In this document: positions 9,141-17,769 of the stretch, one piece after another
How the letters are laid out: every line of letters begins with the position of its first letter
How positions within the stretch are numbered: the stretch's first letter is position 1
From: Clostridium lentum
GTDB taxonomy: Bacteria > Bacillota > Clostridia > Clostridiales > Clostridiaceae
DNA length: 64,000 nt
Direction: 5' to 3'
NCBI RefSeq assembly: GCF_014287815.1
Contig: NZ_JACOOQ010000004.1
Location: 62,001 to 126,000 of the forward strand
Notes under the pieces: model-generated
Told to the model about the DNA's origin: nothing
What the model saw: only the letters and a program-made list of their open reading frames with translations
Databases searched by the model: none
Made by a program: the position numbers and the translations under genes

Positions 9141-10013
9141 ATGATAAAAATTGTAGAAAAGAAGAAAATATGGTTTTCAATATCCCTTACAGTAATATTA
9201 TTAGGATTAGTTTTATTATTCACTAGAGGGTTAAATTTTGGAATAGATTTTAAAGGAGGAACTAAGCTACAGATAGAGCTTGGGGAAAAGCTTGATACAG
9301 CAGCACTGGATGAAATCATAAAAAAATATGATTCATCCGCATCTTGTAAAATTGTTAATAATACTCAGTATGAAATAAAATCAACAGCATTAGATGAAAC
9401 AACAACTTCGGAACTTTTAAAAGAAATTAAAGAAACTTTTGGACTTGATGATACAGCATTGGTAGAGCAAAATCAAATAGGGGGTGCTGTTGGTAAGGAA
9501 CTTACTAGAAAATCATTAATTGCAGTTGGAATATCATGTATAGCAATGCTTATTTATATAGCTATAAGATTCCAACTTGCTTTTGGTGTTGCAGCAATCA
9601 TCGCTTTATTACATGACGTTCTTGTAACACTAACTGTATATTTAGTTTTCGATATAAATGTAAATACTCCATTTATTGCAGCGATGCTTACAATTGTAGG
9701 TTATTCAATCAATGATACAATTGTTGTATTTGATAGAATAAGAGAAAACTCAAAAGGTATGAGAAGATCAAACTACACTGAAATAGCTGATAAGAGTATT
9801 AATCAAACTTTATCTAGATCAATTAATACATCTTTAACAACATTAGTAATAATTGGTGCTGTAAATGTATTTGTGCCAAGTGTAAGAGAATTTGCTTTCC
9901 CATTATTTATTGGTATTGCAGTAGGAGCATATTCATCAATATTTATAGCATCACCATTATGGGTATTAATTAAGGAAAAAAAGAATAAGCATAATGCAGC
10001 AAAAGTAACTTAA
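9141..10013 (+). CDS. secF: Protein translocase subunit SecF
   Basis: SecF of 290 aa, which forms the SecDF complex with the product of the gene just upstream. It has an N-terminal membrane helix, the LNFGIDFKGG motif at residues 31-40, a short external domain, and five further hydrophobic segments including GYSINDTIVVFDRIREN, the characteristic SecF signature in membrane segments 4-5. Here SecD and SecF are separate genes, whereas Bacillus fuses them. Its ATG overlaps the end of a GAGGGGG site placed at the end of secD. It is followed by a strong hairpin terminator, so the operon is secD-secF only. Confidence 0.96.
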   Translation: MIKIVEKKKIWFSISLTVILLGLVLLFTRGLNFGIDFKGGTKLQIELGEKLDTAALDEIIKKYDSSASCKIVNNTQYEIKSTALDETTTSELLKEIKETFGLDDTALVEQNQIGGAVGKELTRKSLIAVGISCIAMLIYIAIRFQLAFGVAAIIALLHDVLVTLTVYLVFDINVNTPFIAAMLTIVGYSINDTIVVFDRIRENSKGMRRSNYTEIADKSINQTLSRSINTSLTTLVIIGAVNVFVPSVREFAFPLFIGIAVGAYSSIFIASPLWVLIKEKKNKHNAAKVT

Positions 10014-10024
10014 GGTAATTTACA

Positions 10025-10060
10025 AAAAGCAGTCGTTCAAATGAATGGCTGCTTTTATTG
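10025..10060 (+). terminator. Terminator of secDF
   Basis: AAAAGCAGTCGTTCA (10025-10039) pairs over about 15 positions, including G-U pairs, with 10042-10056, then TTTTATT. It directly follows the secF stop codon. Confidence 0.8.
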
Positions 10061-10128
10061 CGAAAATAGTAGATAAATAGTATATAAGTAAGAAAGTTGG
10101 GAAAAAATTATTTTTTTATATAAAACAT

Positions 10129-10157
10129 TTGTAAAGTTCATTAATATACATTATAAT
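10129..10157 (+). promoter_or_regulatory. SigA-type promoter of the RecJ-like gene
   Basis: TTGTAA at 10129-10134, a 17-base spacer and TATAAT at 10152-10157. The degenerate RecJ-like gene 37 bases downstream therefore has its own credible promoter and is probably still expressed. Confidence 0.65.
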
Positions 10158-10193
10158 ATAACTGTTTTCTTAAATATTGTGGAGGAGTTTGTC

Positions 10194-11048
10194 ATGCGTA
10201 AGTTTTGGGAAAGTATATATAGTCCAAATTACATAAGTGGATATAATCCCTTTTTACTTAAAGATATGAATAGAGCAATTGAGCGAATGGTATCAGCAAT
10301 AAATACTAGAGAAAAAATTGTTTTATATGGGATACCGAATGTAGATGGATTATGTGCTATTTCATCCCTTATACTGGTTTTGAAATATTTAAATGCAGAT
10401 ATTGAATATGTAGTCCATGATGATTCTTCGGGAAATTCAAAAATCAATTGTCAAGATATAGTGAATAATGTTCATTTTTTAGGTGGAGAGTTACTTATAA
10501 ATTTAGGAATAGATTTAAATTCAAAAGAAGAAGAAGAATTATGCAAAAATCTTGGAATTGATATTATTTCAATTGAGAATAAAAATATAAATACTGATAA
10601 AGAATACATATATATAAATCCATGTCAAAAAGGATGTCAATATAGATATAAAAATTTATCTATAAGTGGACTAACATTCAAATTAATGCAGGCTATTGCA
10701 ATTTATTATAATATAAAAAGTATAAATAAGTATTTAGATTTGATTTTGATTGGAGAAAAATGGGCTAATGTACCATTGAAGGGTGAAAATGGTGTAATAT
10801 TAAAAGAAGGAAAGAAATTTTTAATAAATACCAATAACTATGGGTTAAGAGCAATAATGGATGCATATGATACTGTTGAAATAGATGATGAATTTATTTG
10901 TAAGATAACGGATGTAATTACACCAACAATAAATGTAGTTACAATGATGGATAATGCTCGTATTATAATTGAATTATTAATAACAAATAAAAAGGAACGA
11001 GCACAACAAATTACAAAGTATTTAAATAAATCCAGAGAGAATATATAA
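10194..11048 (+). CDS. Degenerate RecJ/DHH-family protein, metal-binding motifs lost
   Basis: This 284-aa protein resembles the N-terminal DHH half of RecJ single-strand exonuclease: NPFLLKDMNRAIERM matches the RecJ lead-in and LYGIPNVDGLCAISSLIL matches the motif I region. The catalytic residues are gone. Motif I, normally GDYDVDG, reads GIPNVDG (residues 46-52). The motif II Asp region reads INLGID. The DHH triad is replaced by ENK (about 128-130). The DHHA1 and OB regions of full-length RecJ (usually over 550 aa) are also missing. The ATG at 10194 follows GGAGG; a GTG at 10179 has no site. recJ commonly sits between secDF and apt in clostridia, so this looks like a relic or repurposed RecJ. 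Nuclease activity is unlikely. Confidence 0.7.
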   Translation: MRKFWESIYSPNYISGYNPFLLKDMNRAIERMVSAINTREKIVLYGIPNVDGLCAISSLILVLKYLNADIEYVVHDDSSGNSKINCQDIVNNVHFLGGELLINLGIDLNSKEEEELCKNLGIDIISIENKNINTDKEYIYINPCQKGCQYRYKNLSISGLTFKLMQAIAIYYNIKSINKYLDLILIGEKWANVPLKGENGVILKEGKKFLINTNNYGLRAIMDAYDTVEIDDEFICKITDVITPTINVVTMMDNARIIIELLITNKKERAQQITKYLNKSRENI

Positions 11049-11089
11049 TTATGTATATATAAATATTAGTGATATTGGAGGAAGATTAT

Positions 11090-11608
11090 ATGGATCTTAA
11101 AGAAAAGATAAGAGTCATTGAAGGGTTTCCTAAAGAAGGAATAAGTTTTAAGGATATTACTACTTTAGTAGCTGATGGAGAAGCATTTAAAGAATCAATA
11201 GATAGAATAGCAGAACATTTAAGAGATAAAAATGTAGATGTAATATTAGGACCAGAAGCTAGAGGGTTTATCTTTGGAGTGCCTGTAGCATATGCTTTAG
11301 GTGTAGGATTTGTTCCTGTAAGAAAGAAAGGAAAATTACCAGCAGAAACAGTTTCTGTGGATTATTCATTAGAATATGGTGTTGACGTCTTAGAAATTCA
11401 TAAAGATGCTATAAAAAAAGGGCAAAGGGTAGCTATAGTTGATGATTTATTAGCTACAGGAGGAACTGTTGATGCAGTTGCTAAGCTTGTTGAAAAAGTA
11501 GGGGCTGAAGTTGTAGCACTAGATTTTGCTATTGAACTTACTGAATTAAGAGGTAGAGATAAATTAGAAGGTTATGAAATTATGTCATTAGTACAATATG
11601 ATGTGTAA
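11090..11608 (+). CDS. apt: Adenine phosphoribosyltransferase
   Basis: Adenine salvage enzyme of 172 aa that converts adenine and PRPP to AMP and pyrophosphate. It begins with the APRT pattern [20 protein letters not shown]. It contains [10 protein letters not shown] and carries the PRPP-binding loop [13 protein letters not shown] near residues 121-133. Length is normal. The ATG at 11090 follows TTGGAGGAAG with good spacing; the frame extends upstream only through the ribosome-binding site itself. It lies 41 bases after the RecJ-like gene and probably shares its transcript. rel, next downstream, has its own promoter; the association of apt with rel is common in Firmicutes. Confidence 0.95.
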   Translation: MDLKEKIRVIEGFPKEGISFKDITTLVADGEAFKESIDRIAEHLRDKNVDVILGPEARGFIFGVPVAYALGVGFVPVRKKGKLPAETVSVDYSLEYGVDVLEIHKDAIKKGQRVAIVDDLLATGGTVDAVAKLVEKVGAEVVALDFAIELTELRGRDKLEGYEIMSLVQYDV

Positions 11609-11613
11609 TTTTA

Positions 11614-11642
11614 TTGAAAATAAATGAATTATAATATATAAT
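11614..11642 (+). promoter_or_regulatory. SigA-type promoter of rel
   Basis: TTGAAA at 11614-11619, a 17-base spacer and TATAAT at 11637-11642. Initiation would fall near 11649, so the hairpin at 11656-11677 would lie at the very 5' end of the rel transcript. Confidence 0.65.
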
Positions 11643-11648
11643 ATTAAT

Positions 11649-11677
11649 AAAAAAATGGCTGGTTAGTTAACCAGCCA
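11649..11677. repeat. Near-perfect palindrome in the rel 5' leader
   Basis: TGGCTGGTTA and its complement TAACCAGCCA (11656-11677) separated by two bases, preceded by seven A's and followed on the + strand by TTGACTTT rather than a T run. On the minus strand it looks like an intrinsic terminator with a T tract. On the + strand it would be a stable 5' hairpin or a protein-binding dyad. Which of these applies is not decided by the sequence. Confidence 0.55.
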
Positions 11678-11720
11678 TTGACTTTAGAGTAATAAATTTA
11701 TCTTAAGGAGATAAATCTTA

Positions 11721-13907
11721 ATGTTAGAGATGTTAGTAAAAAAAATTAAAGAAAACTGTGTAAATATTAATATGGATATGGTAAATAAAGCTTTTAATTT
11801 AGCTTTTGAAGCCCATAAGGAACAAAAGAGAGATTCTGGTGAGCCATACATAATACATCCAATAGAAGTTGCTACTATTTTGGCAGAATTAGGAATGGAT
11901 ACAAGTACTATTGTAGCAGGGCTTTTACATGATGTTATCGAAGACACTGAATATACTTATGATGATATAAAAAAAATATTTGGTGAAGAAGTAGCTAATT
12001 TAGTTAGTGGAGTAACTAAAATAACTAAGATGGAATATAAGTCTAAAGAAGAACAGCAAGCAGATAATTTTAGAAAGATGCTTCTTGCTATGGCTGATGA
12101 TATTAGAGTAATAATAATCAAATTGGCTGATAGACTACATAATATGCGAACACTTAAGTATAGGAAAAAAGAAAAACAAAAGAAAACTGCTATGGAAACG
12201 TTAGATATTTATGCACCACTTGCACACAGACTAGGAATTTCTAAGATTAAGTGGGAACTAGAAGATTTATCTTTTAGATACATTCATGAAGAAGAATATT
12301 ATGACTTAGTTAAGCAAGTTGCAGAAAAAAGAGCAGAAAGAGAAATATACATTAAAAATATTATTGAAGAGATGTATAATAAGCTTGAAGAAGCTGGAAT
12401 TGACTCAGATATTGATGGTAGACCAAAGCACTTTTTCAGTATATATAAGAAAATGGTCAATAAAAATAAGAGCATAGAGCAAATATTTGATTTGACAGCC
12501 ATAAGAGTTCTTGTAAACACTGTGAAAGATTGTTATGAAGTCTTAGGTATAGTTCATACAATTTATAAACCTATTCCAGGAAGATTTAAGGATTATATAG
12601 CAATGCCTAAACCTAATATGTATCAATCACTTCATACAACAGTAATTGGTCCACAAGGAAAGACATTTGAAATTCAAATAAGAACTTTTGAAATGCATAG
12701 AACAGCAGAATATGGTATTGCTGCACACTGGAAATATAAAGAAGGCGATAACAATAGTGAAACTAAGGAAAAGAACTTTGAGAGCAAGCTAGTATGGCTT
12801 AGAGATATGCTTGAATTCCAAAAAGAAACAGCAGATGCAGAGGAATTTATTGAAGGGTTTAAAATAGATTTATTTACTGATGAAATCTTTTTATTTACTC
12901 CAAAAGGTGTAGTTATTGATTTGCCAAATGGAGCAACACCAATTGATTTTGCTTATAGAATACATACTGATATAGGTAATAAATGTGTAGGGGCAAAAGT
13001 TAATGGTAAAATAGTACCTTTAGATTATAAGCTTAAAACTGGAGAAATTGTTGAAGTATTAACGTCAAATAATGCAAAAGGCCCTAATATAGATTGGCTT
13101 AATATTGCTAAAAGTAATCAGGCTAAAAGTAAGATAAGATCTTGGTTTAAAAAGTCTAAGAAGGAAGAAAACATCAGTAAAGGAAAAGAAGTATTTGAAA
13201 AAGAACTTAAGAAACAAGGTGTTCATTTTGTAGATATTGCAAAAGGGGAAACTTATGAAAAGTTTGTTAAGAGAAATAATATTAATTGTATGGATGACTT
13301 ATATGCTTTGATAGGTCTTGGAGCAATTTCAGCATCGTCTTTTATATGGAAGCTAAAAGATGAAAATAAAAGTAAAGATGAAAAGGTTATTGAGGAAAAT
13401 ACAAACAAAATTATTGAGGAAAATATTTTTAAGGCAAAAAGAAAAACTGTTGATAATACAGTAGGAATTACCGTAAAAGGTGTTGACAATATAATGATAA
13501 GATTTGCGAAATGCTGTAATCCAGTTCCAGGTGATGATATAATGGGGTATATTACCAAGGGAAGAGGGGTTTCTGTACATAGAGCAGATTGTGGAAATTT
13601 AAAAAGCTTGATCATGGAAGATGGAGCTAAAGTAGTCGATGTTTCTTGGGGCAGTTCAAATGGAAGAGCTTATATTGCTGAAATACAAGTTAAGGCTGAG
13701 GATATAGGTGAATTACTTACTGATATAATGGGAGTAATATCAGAGCTTAATCTTCAACTTAATGCTGTAAATGCAAAATCAGCTAAAGGTAGAATAGCAT
13801 ATGTTAATATAAAAGTTAAAATAGATTCAGTGGATATTTTAAAGAATCTTATGAGAAAGATAAGGCATCTTAAAGGCGTTATTGATGTATATAGAGTAAA
13901 TAATTAA
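11721..13907 (+). CDS. rel: Bifunctional (p)ppGpp synthetase/hydrolase Rel
   Basis: Stringent-response enzyme of 728 aa that makes and degrades (p)ppGpp. The N-terminal HD hydrolase domain has HPIEVATIL and HDVIEDT. The synthetase domain has RFKDYIAMPKPNMYQSLHT; the RxKD form is the one typical of bifunctional enzymes, not synthetase-only RelA. TGS (TPKGVVIDLPNGATPIDFAY), a Cys-containing zinc-finger-like region (CCNPVPGD) and a C-terminal ACT domain follow in order, giving the full length. The ATG follows TTAAGGAGATAAA. It has its own promoter and leads a cluster with dtd only 12 bases downstream, an arrangement conserved in Firmicutes. The palindrome at the start of its leader is unexplained. 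Confidence 0.95.
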   Translation: MLEMLVKKIKENCVNINMDMVNKAFNLAFEAHKEQKRDSGEPYIIHPIEVATILAELGMDTSTIVAGLLHDVIEDTEYTYDDIKKIFGEEVANLVSGVTKITKMEYKSKEEQQADNFRKMLLAMADDIRVIIIKLADRLHNMRTLKYRKKEKQKKTAMETLDIYAPLAHRLGISKIKWELEDLSFRYIHEEEYYDLVKQVAEKRAEREIYIKNIIEEMYNKLEEAGIDSDIDGRPKHFFSIYKKMVNKNKSIEQIFDLTAIRVLVNTVKDCYEVLGIVHTIYKPIPGRFKDYIAMPKPNMYQSLHTTVIGPQGKTFEIQIRTFEMHRTAEYGIAAHWKYKEGDNNSETKEKNFESKLVWLRDMLEFQKETADAEEFIEGFKIDLFTDEIFLFTPKGVVIDLPNGATPIDFAYRIHTDIGNKCVGAKVNGKIVPLDYKLKTGEIVEVLTSNNAKGPNIDWLNIAKSNQAKSKIRSWFKKSKKEENISKGKEVFEKELKKQGVHFVDIAKGETYEKFVKRNNINCMDDLYALIGLGAISASSFIWKLKDENKSKDEKVIEENTNKIIEENIFKAKRKTVDNTVGITVKGVDNIMIRFAKCCNPVPGDDIMGYITKGRGVSVHRADCGNLKSLIMEDGAKVVDVSWGSSNGRAYIAEIQVKAEDIGELLTDIMGVISELNLQLNAVNAKSAKGRIAYVNIKVKIDSVDILKNLMRKIRHLKGVIDVYRVNN

Positions 13908-13919
13908 AGGAAGAAAAAT

Positions 13920-14369
13920 ATGAGAGCAGTAGTACAAAGAGTTACAAGTTCTAAAGTAGTGGTGGACGGAAAAATTGTAGGATCTATTAATAAGGGAATC
14001 AATGTGCTTATTGGAATAAGCTGTGATGACAATGAAGTAGATTTAAAATATATCAAAGATAAAATAATAAATTTAAGGATTTTTGAAGATGAAAACTTTA
14101 AGATGAATAAATCTTTAATGGATATTGGTGGAGAAATGCTTGTGATTTCACAATTTACCTTATATGGAGACTGTAGAAAAGGTAGAAGACCTAATTTTAT
14201 GGCTGCTTTAGGTGGAGAAGAATCAAAAAAATTATATGATAAATTTATTTTAATGCTTAAAGAATATGGTATAAAAGTTGAAACAGGAATTTTTGGAGCT
14301 GATATGAAAGTTGACATTCAAAATGATGGACCTGTTACTATACTATTAGATAGCAAAAAGAACTTTTAG
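13920..14369 (+). CDS. dtd: D-aminoacyl-tRNA deacylase
   Basis: Deacylase of 149 aa that hydrolyses D-amino acids mischarged on tRNA, a proofreading step in the cytoplasm. Typical features are [13 protein letters not shown] at the N-terminus, the [16 protein letters not shown] catalytic segment (about residues 78-93) and the C-terminal [10 protein letters not shown] motif with the conserved Gly-Pro that gives chiral selectivity. Length is normal. It sits 12 bases after rel with a GGAAG site and is therefore co-transcribed with it, the usual rel-dtd pairing. The next gene follows after about 20 bases. Confidence 0.95.
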   Translation: MRAVVQRVTSSKVVVDGKIVGSINKGINVLIGISCDDNEVDLKYIKDKIINLRIFEDENFKMNKSLMDIGGEMLVISQFTLYGDCRKGRRPNFMAALGGEESKKLYDKFILMLKEYGIKVETGIFGADMKVDIQNDGPVTILLDSKKNF

Positions 14370-14389
14370 TAAAAGGGATGGTGTTTTGT

Positions 14390-15001
14390 ATGATAATTAA
14401 GACTTTTCCTGTAGGGATGCTTCAGGAGAATTGCTATATAATAATAAATGAAGAAGTAAACGAAGCTGTTACTGTTGATCCAGGTGATGAAGGAGAGAGA
14501 CTTATTGCCAATATAGAAAGACTAGGTTGTAGCTTAAAAGCGATTTTATTAACTCATGGTCATGCAGACCACGTAGGGGCAGTTGTTGATTTAAAAAATA
14601 AATTCAATGTGCCTGTTTATATAAATGAAAAGGAAATCCTTTGTATGCAAAATGATAATACTGTGTTTGGTAAATTACCAGAGTGTTATGATTTTATAAA
14701 AGATGGAGATGAATTGGCAATTGCAGGATTGAAAATCAAATGTATCCACACTCCAGGACACACTTTAGGAGGAATGTGCTTCCTAATAGATAATGAACTA
14801 TTTACTGGTGATACATTGTTCCAAGGAGCTGTTGGAAGAAGTGATTTTTATGGAGGAAACCATGTTGAGCTTATTAACAGTATAAATGAAAAGCTTATGA
14901 TACTTGATAAAAAAATAAATATATATCCAGGACATGGACCAAGTTCAACTTTAATGTATGAAGCAATGAGAAACCCTTTTTTACAAGATGATTTGTTTTA
15001 A
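14390..15001 (+). CDS. MBL-fold metallo-hydrolase, glyoxalase II-like
   Basis: Small metallo-beta-lactamase-fold hydrolase of about 203 aa. The metal-binding motif THGHADHVG lies near residues 56-64, with the later His ligands in HTPGHTLGG, the Asp in FTGDTLF and the final His in YPGHGPSS. All ligands are present, so it should bind two metals. This short form belongs to the YcbL/GloB-related group; its thioester substrate is unknown. The start is uncertain. An ATG at 14378 abuts AAAAGGG with no spacer, so the ATG at 14390, beginning MIIKTFPVG, is preferred. It lies in a run with rel, dtd and hemZ. Confidence 0.85.
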   Translation: MIIKTFPVGMLQENCYIIINEEVNEAVTVDPGDEGERLIANIERLGCSLKAILLTHGHADHVGAVVDLKNKFNVPVYINEKEILCMQNDNTVFGKLPECYDFIKDGDELAIAGLKIKCIHTPGHTLGGMCFLIDNELFTGDTLFQGAVGRSDFYGGNHVELINSINEKLMILDKKINIYPGHGPSSTLMYEAMRNPFLQDDLF

Positions 15002-15015
15002 ACAAAGGAGAAGAA

Positions 15016-16437
15016 ATGGAAATTAAAATAGCGTTAAATGACCATAAATATAGATATGATGTTTATCAAATGTTTAATATATATTTTGCCTTAGATGAGC
15101 TGAAATTTGTGGAAGATGGTGAATATATAATTAATATTGAAGAAGATAAAATAGTCTTTGCTTTTAAGGAATACTGTAAGGAAAGATTAATTGGTGAAAA
15201 TATAAAAGAAGATATTAAAAAGGTAGTATTTGAATCTTTAAAGGATATTACAGGCGAAGAATATCCTTGGGGAATACTTGTAGGAATTAGGCCATCTAAA
15301 ATTGCTTTAAAATACTTAAATGAAGGAAAAAGCAATGAAGAAATAATAGATATTTTCAAGGAAAAACATTTAGCAGCAAGAGAAAAAGCAGAGCTATGTA
15401 TTGAAGTGGCTAAAGCGGAGGAAAGTTTCGTAAATAAAGATGAAAAGAAAATAGCTATTTATGTTGGGATGGCATTTTGCCCTACAAGATGCTTCTATTG
15501 TTCATTTGCAGCTAACCCAATAATGGGCAACAAAAAGATGGTAAATCCATATCTAGAAGCGATTACAAAAGAAATAAGAGCAATGAAAGAATATGTTAAT
15601 CTTAAAGGGTTAGCAATTGAATCAGTATACTTTGGTGGAGGTACTCCTACTGCAGTAAATAATGATGAGTTTGAAGAAATAATGTCAGAAGTTTATGATG
15701 CTTTTGTGAAAGATAAGAAACTTGTGGAATTTACTGTGGAATGTGGAAGACCTGATAGTATAACAAGAGAAAAACTTTTAACAATGAAAAAATTTAATGT
15801 TACAAGAATAAGCATTAATCCTCAAACAATGAATGACGATACATTAAAGATGATTGGAAGGGGACATGACTCTGCTAGTGTTATTGAGAAGTTCAATATG
15901 GCTAGAGAAATGGGCTTTGATGATATAAATATGGATATGATTATAGGACTTCCAGGAGAAGGTATCAAAGAAGTTAAGCATACTAAGGATGAAATACTTA
16001 AGCTTCATCCAGATAGTCTTACAGTACATGGACTATCATTAAAAAGAGCATCAATTCTTTATGAAAACTTCATACTTAAAAAGGGTATCCAAGTGAAAAA
16101 GCAAAAGGAACTGGCAGATATGTATGAAGAAAGTAGAATTTTAGCTTCAGAGCTAGGATTAAAGCCATATTATATGTATAGACAAAAAAATATGATAGGT
16201 AACATGGAGAATTTAGGGTATTCTAAAAAGGGAAAGGAATGTATTTATAATATTCAAATGATTGAAGATAAACAAACAATCATAGCACTAGGAGCAGATG
16301 CTGTTACTAAAGCTGTATTTTTAAAAGAAGATAGAATTGAAAGGTTTGGTAATGCAAAGGATCTTAGAGAATATATTAGTAGAATTGATGAAATGATTGA
16401 AGGTAAAATTAAGTTATTAGATAGCCTATATAAATAA
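15016..16437 (+). CDS. hemZ: Coproporphyrinogen dehydrogenase HemZ-type radical SAM protein
   Basis: Radical SAM protein of 473 aa of the HemZ group, related to oxygen-independent coproporphyrinogen III oxidase HemN. The 4Fe-4S ligands are C155, C159 and C162 in CPTRCFYC, followed by VYFGGGTPTA (the SAM-binding GGGTP motif) and DMIIGLPGE. An N-terminal region of about 140 aa precedes the radical SAM core, as in Bacillus HemZ. The biochemical role is less certain than for HemN; some homologues may act on other porphyrins or carry heme. No other heme genes are nearby. It follows the MBL hydrolase after 14 bases with an AAAGGAGAAG site, so it belongs to the same transcript. Confidence 0.88.
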   Translation: MEIKIALNDHKYRYDVYQMFNIYFALDELKFVEDGEYIINIEEDKIVFAFKEYCKERLIGENIKEDIKKVVFESLKDITGEEYPWGILVGIRPSKIALKYLNEGKSNEEIIDIFKEKHLAAREKAELCIEVAKAEESFVNKDEKKIAIYVGMAFCPTRCFYCSFAANPIMGNKKMVNPYLEAITKEIRAMKEYVNLKGLAIESVYFGGGTPTAVNNDEFEEIMSEVYDAFVKDKKLVEFTVECGRPDSITREKLLTMKKFNVTRISINPQTMNDDTLKMIGRGHDSASVIEKFNMAREMGFDDINMDMIIGLPGEGIKEVKHTKDEILKLHPDSLTVHGLSLKRASILYENFILKKGIQVKKQKELADMYEESRILASELGLKPYYMYRQKNMIGNMENLGYSKKGKECIYNIQMIEDKQTIIALGADAVTKAVFLKEDRIERFGNAKDLREYISRIDEMIEGKIKLLDSLYK

Positions 16438-16506
16438 TAAGAGGATTTTTTATGGACAAAAACATATACACAGTGTGTAGATATGATAAAAGGAGGAATA
16501 GTGTAA

Positions 16507-17757
16507 ATGGAAGTTCAAGCACCAAAAGGTACCAAGGATATGTTACCACAAGATGCGTATAAATGGCATTTTGTTGAAAATAAATTTAGAGAAATAGCAA
16601 AGTTTTATGGGATGAGAGAAATCAGAACGCCAATGTTTGAGCATACTGATTTATTTTTAAGAGGTGTAGGAGATACAACTGATATAGTACAAAAGGAAAT
16701 GTATACTTTCAATGATAAAGGAAATAGAAGTATTACTTTAAAACCAGAAGGTACTTCGCCAGTAGTAAGAGCATTTATTGAAAATAGACTATTTAATGAG
16801 GCACAGCCTACAAAGCTTTATTATGCAATACCATGCTTCAGATATGAAAATGTGCAAAAGGGAAGACTAAGACAGTTCCACCAATTTGGAACAGAAGTTT
16901 TTGGTTCTAAAGAGCCATCAATGGATGCTGAAGTAATAGCTTTTGCCATGGAATTTTTAAAGAGCCTTGGTTTAAAAAGCCTAAGCTTAAACATAAATAA
17001 CTTAGGATGTCCTAACTGTAGACCTAAGTATAATGAAGCATTAAAGAAATTCTTAGAAGAAAACTATGATGATTTATGTGGATTATGTCAAAGTAGATTT
17101 GACAAAAATCCAATGAGAATTTTAGACTGTAAGAACAAAAATTGTGGTGAAATTACAAAAAATGCACCGATAATATTAGATTATATGTGTGAAGAATGTG
17201 ATAGTCACTTTGCTGAAGTTAAGAAATATTTAGATATATTAAATATACCGTATACAGTAGATCCAGGAATAGTTAGAGGATTAGATTACTATACAAAGAC
17301 TATTTTTGAAATATTAAATGATGATTTTACTGTTTGTGGTGGAGGAAGATATGATAGACTTATAGAGCAACTTGGTGGTCCAGAAATGCCGGCAGTAGGC
17401 TTTGGTCTTGGAATAGAGAGACTTCTACTTACACTTAAAAATGAAGGTATTGAAATTCCAAGTGAAGGATTATATGATTTATATGTAGGAGCTAGAGGAG
17501 AAGAAGGAAAGCTTGCATCATTTAAGCTGGCAAATACTTTAAGAACTAGAGGTATAAAAACTGAAATAAATCATATGGGAAGAAGCTTAAAGGCAGAAAT
17601 GAAGTACGCTAATAAAATTGGAGCTAAGTTTACTGTAGTTTTAGGTGATGATGAGCTTCAAACTGGAAATGCAAAGCTTAAGAGAATGAGTGATGGTGAG
17701 CAGTTTGAAGTGAATTTAAACAATATAGAAGAAATAGTAGCAATACTAAATAGTTAG
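16507..17757 (+). CDS. hisS: Histidyl-tRNA synthetase
   Basis: Class II synthetase of 416 aa that charges tRNA-His. Visible motifs are [10 protein letters not shown] at the N-terminus, motif 2 in [19 protein letters not shown], the histidine-specific [11 protein letters not shown] loop and motif 3 in [11 protein letters not shown]. The C-terminal anticodon-binding domain follows ([10 protein letters not shown] onwards). A Cys-rich stretch with CPNC, CGLC and CEEC-type pairs near residues 170-235 may bind zinc. The ATG follows AAAAGGAGGAATA. It is followed after 12 bases by aspS, the hisS-aspS pair being standard in Firmicutes. No T-box lies upstream, so control differs from valS in this window. 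Confidence 0.96.
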   Translation: MEVQAPKGTKDMLPQDAYKWHFVENKFREIAKFYGMREIRTPMFEHTDLFLRGVGDTTDIVQKEMYTFNDKGNRSITLKPEGTSPVVRAFIENRLFNEAQPTKLYYAIPCFRYENVQKGRLRQFHQFGTEVFGSKEPSMDAEVIAFAMEFLKSLGLKSLSLNINNLGCPNCRPKYNEALKKFLEENYDDLCGLCQSRFDKNPMRILDCKNKNCGEITKNAPIILDYMCEECDSHFAEVKKYLDILNIPYTVDPGIVRGLDYYTKTIFEILNDDFTVCGGGRYDRLIEQLGGPEMPAVGFGLGIERLLLTLKNEGIEIPSEGLYDLYVGARGEEGKLASFKLANTLRTRGIKTEINHMGRSLKAEMKYANKIGAKFTVVLGDDELQTGNAKLKRMSDGEQFEVNLNNIEEIVAILNS

Positions 17758-17769
17758 GAGGAGTTTATA

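Noticed and set aside
16452..16562. A 36-codon frame with an AGAGGA site overlapping the hisS start in another frame
   Set aside because: The predicted peptide has no recognisable feature, no His run that would suggest attenuation, and its 3' half only mirrors hisS sequence; probably chance.
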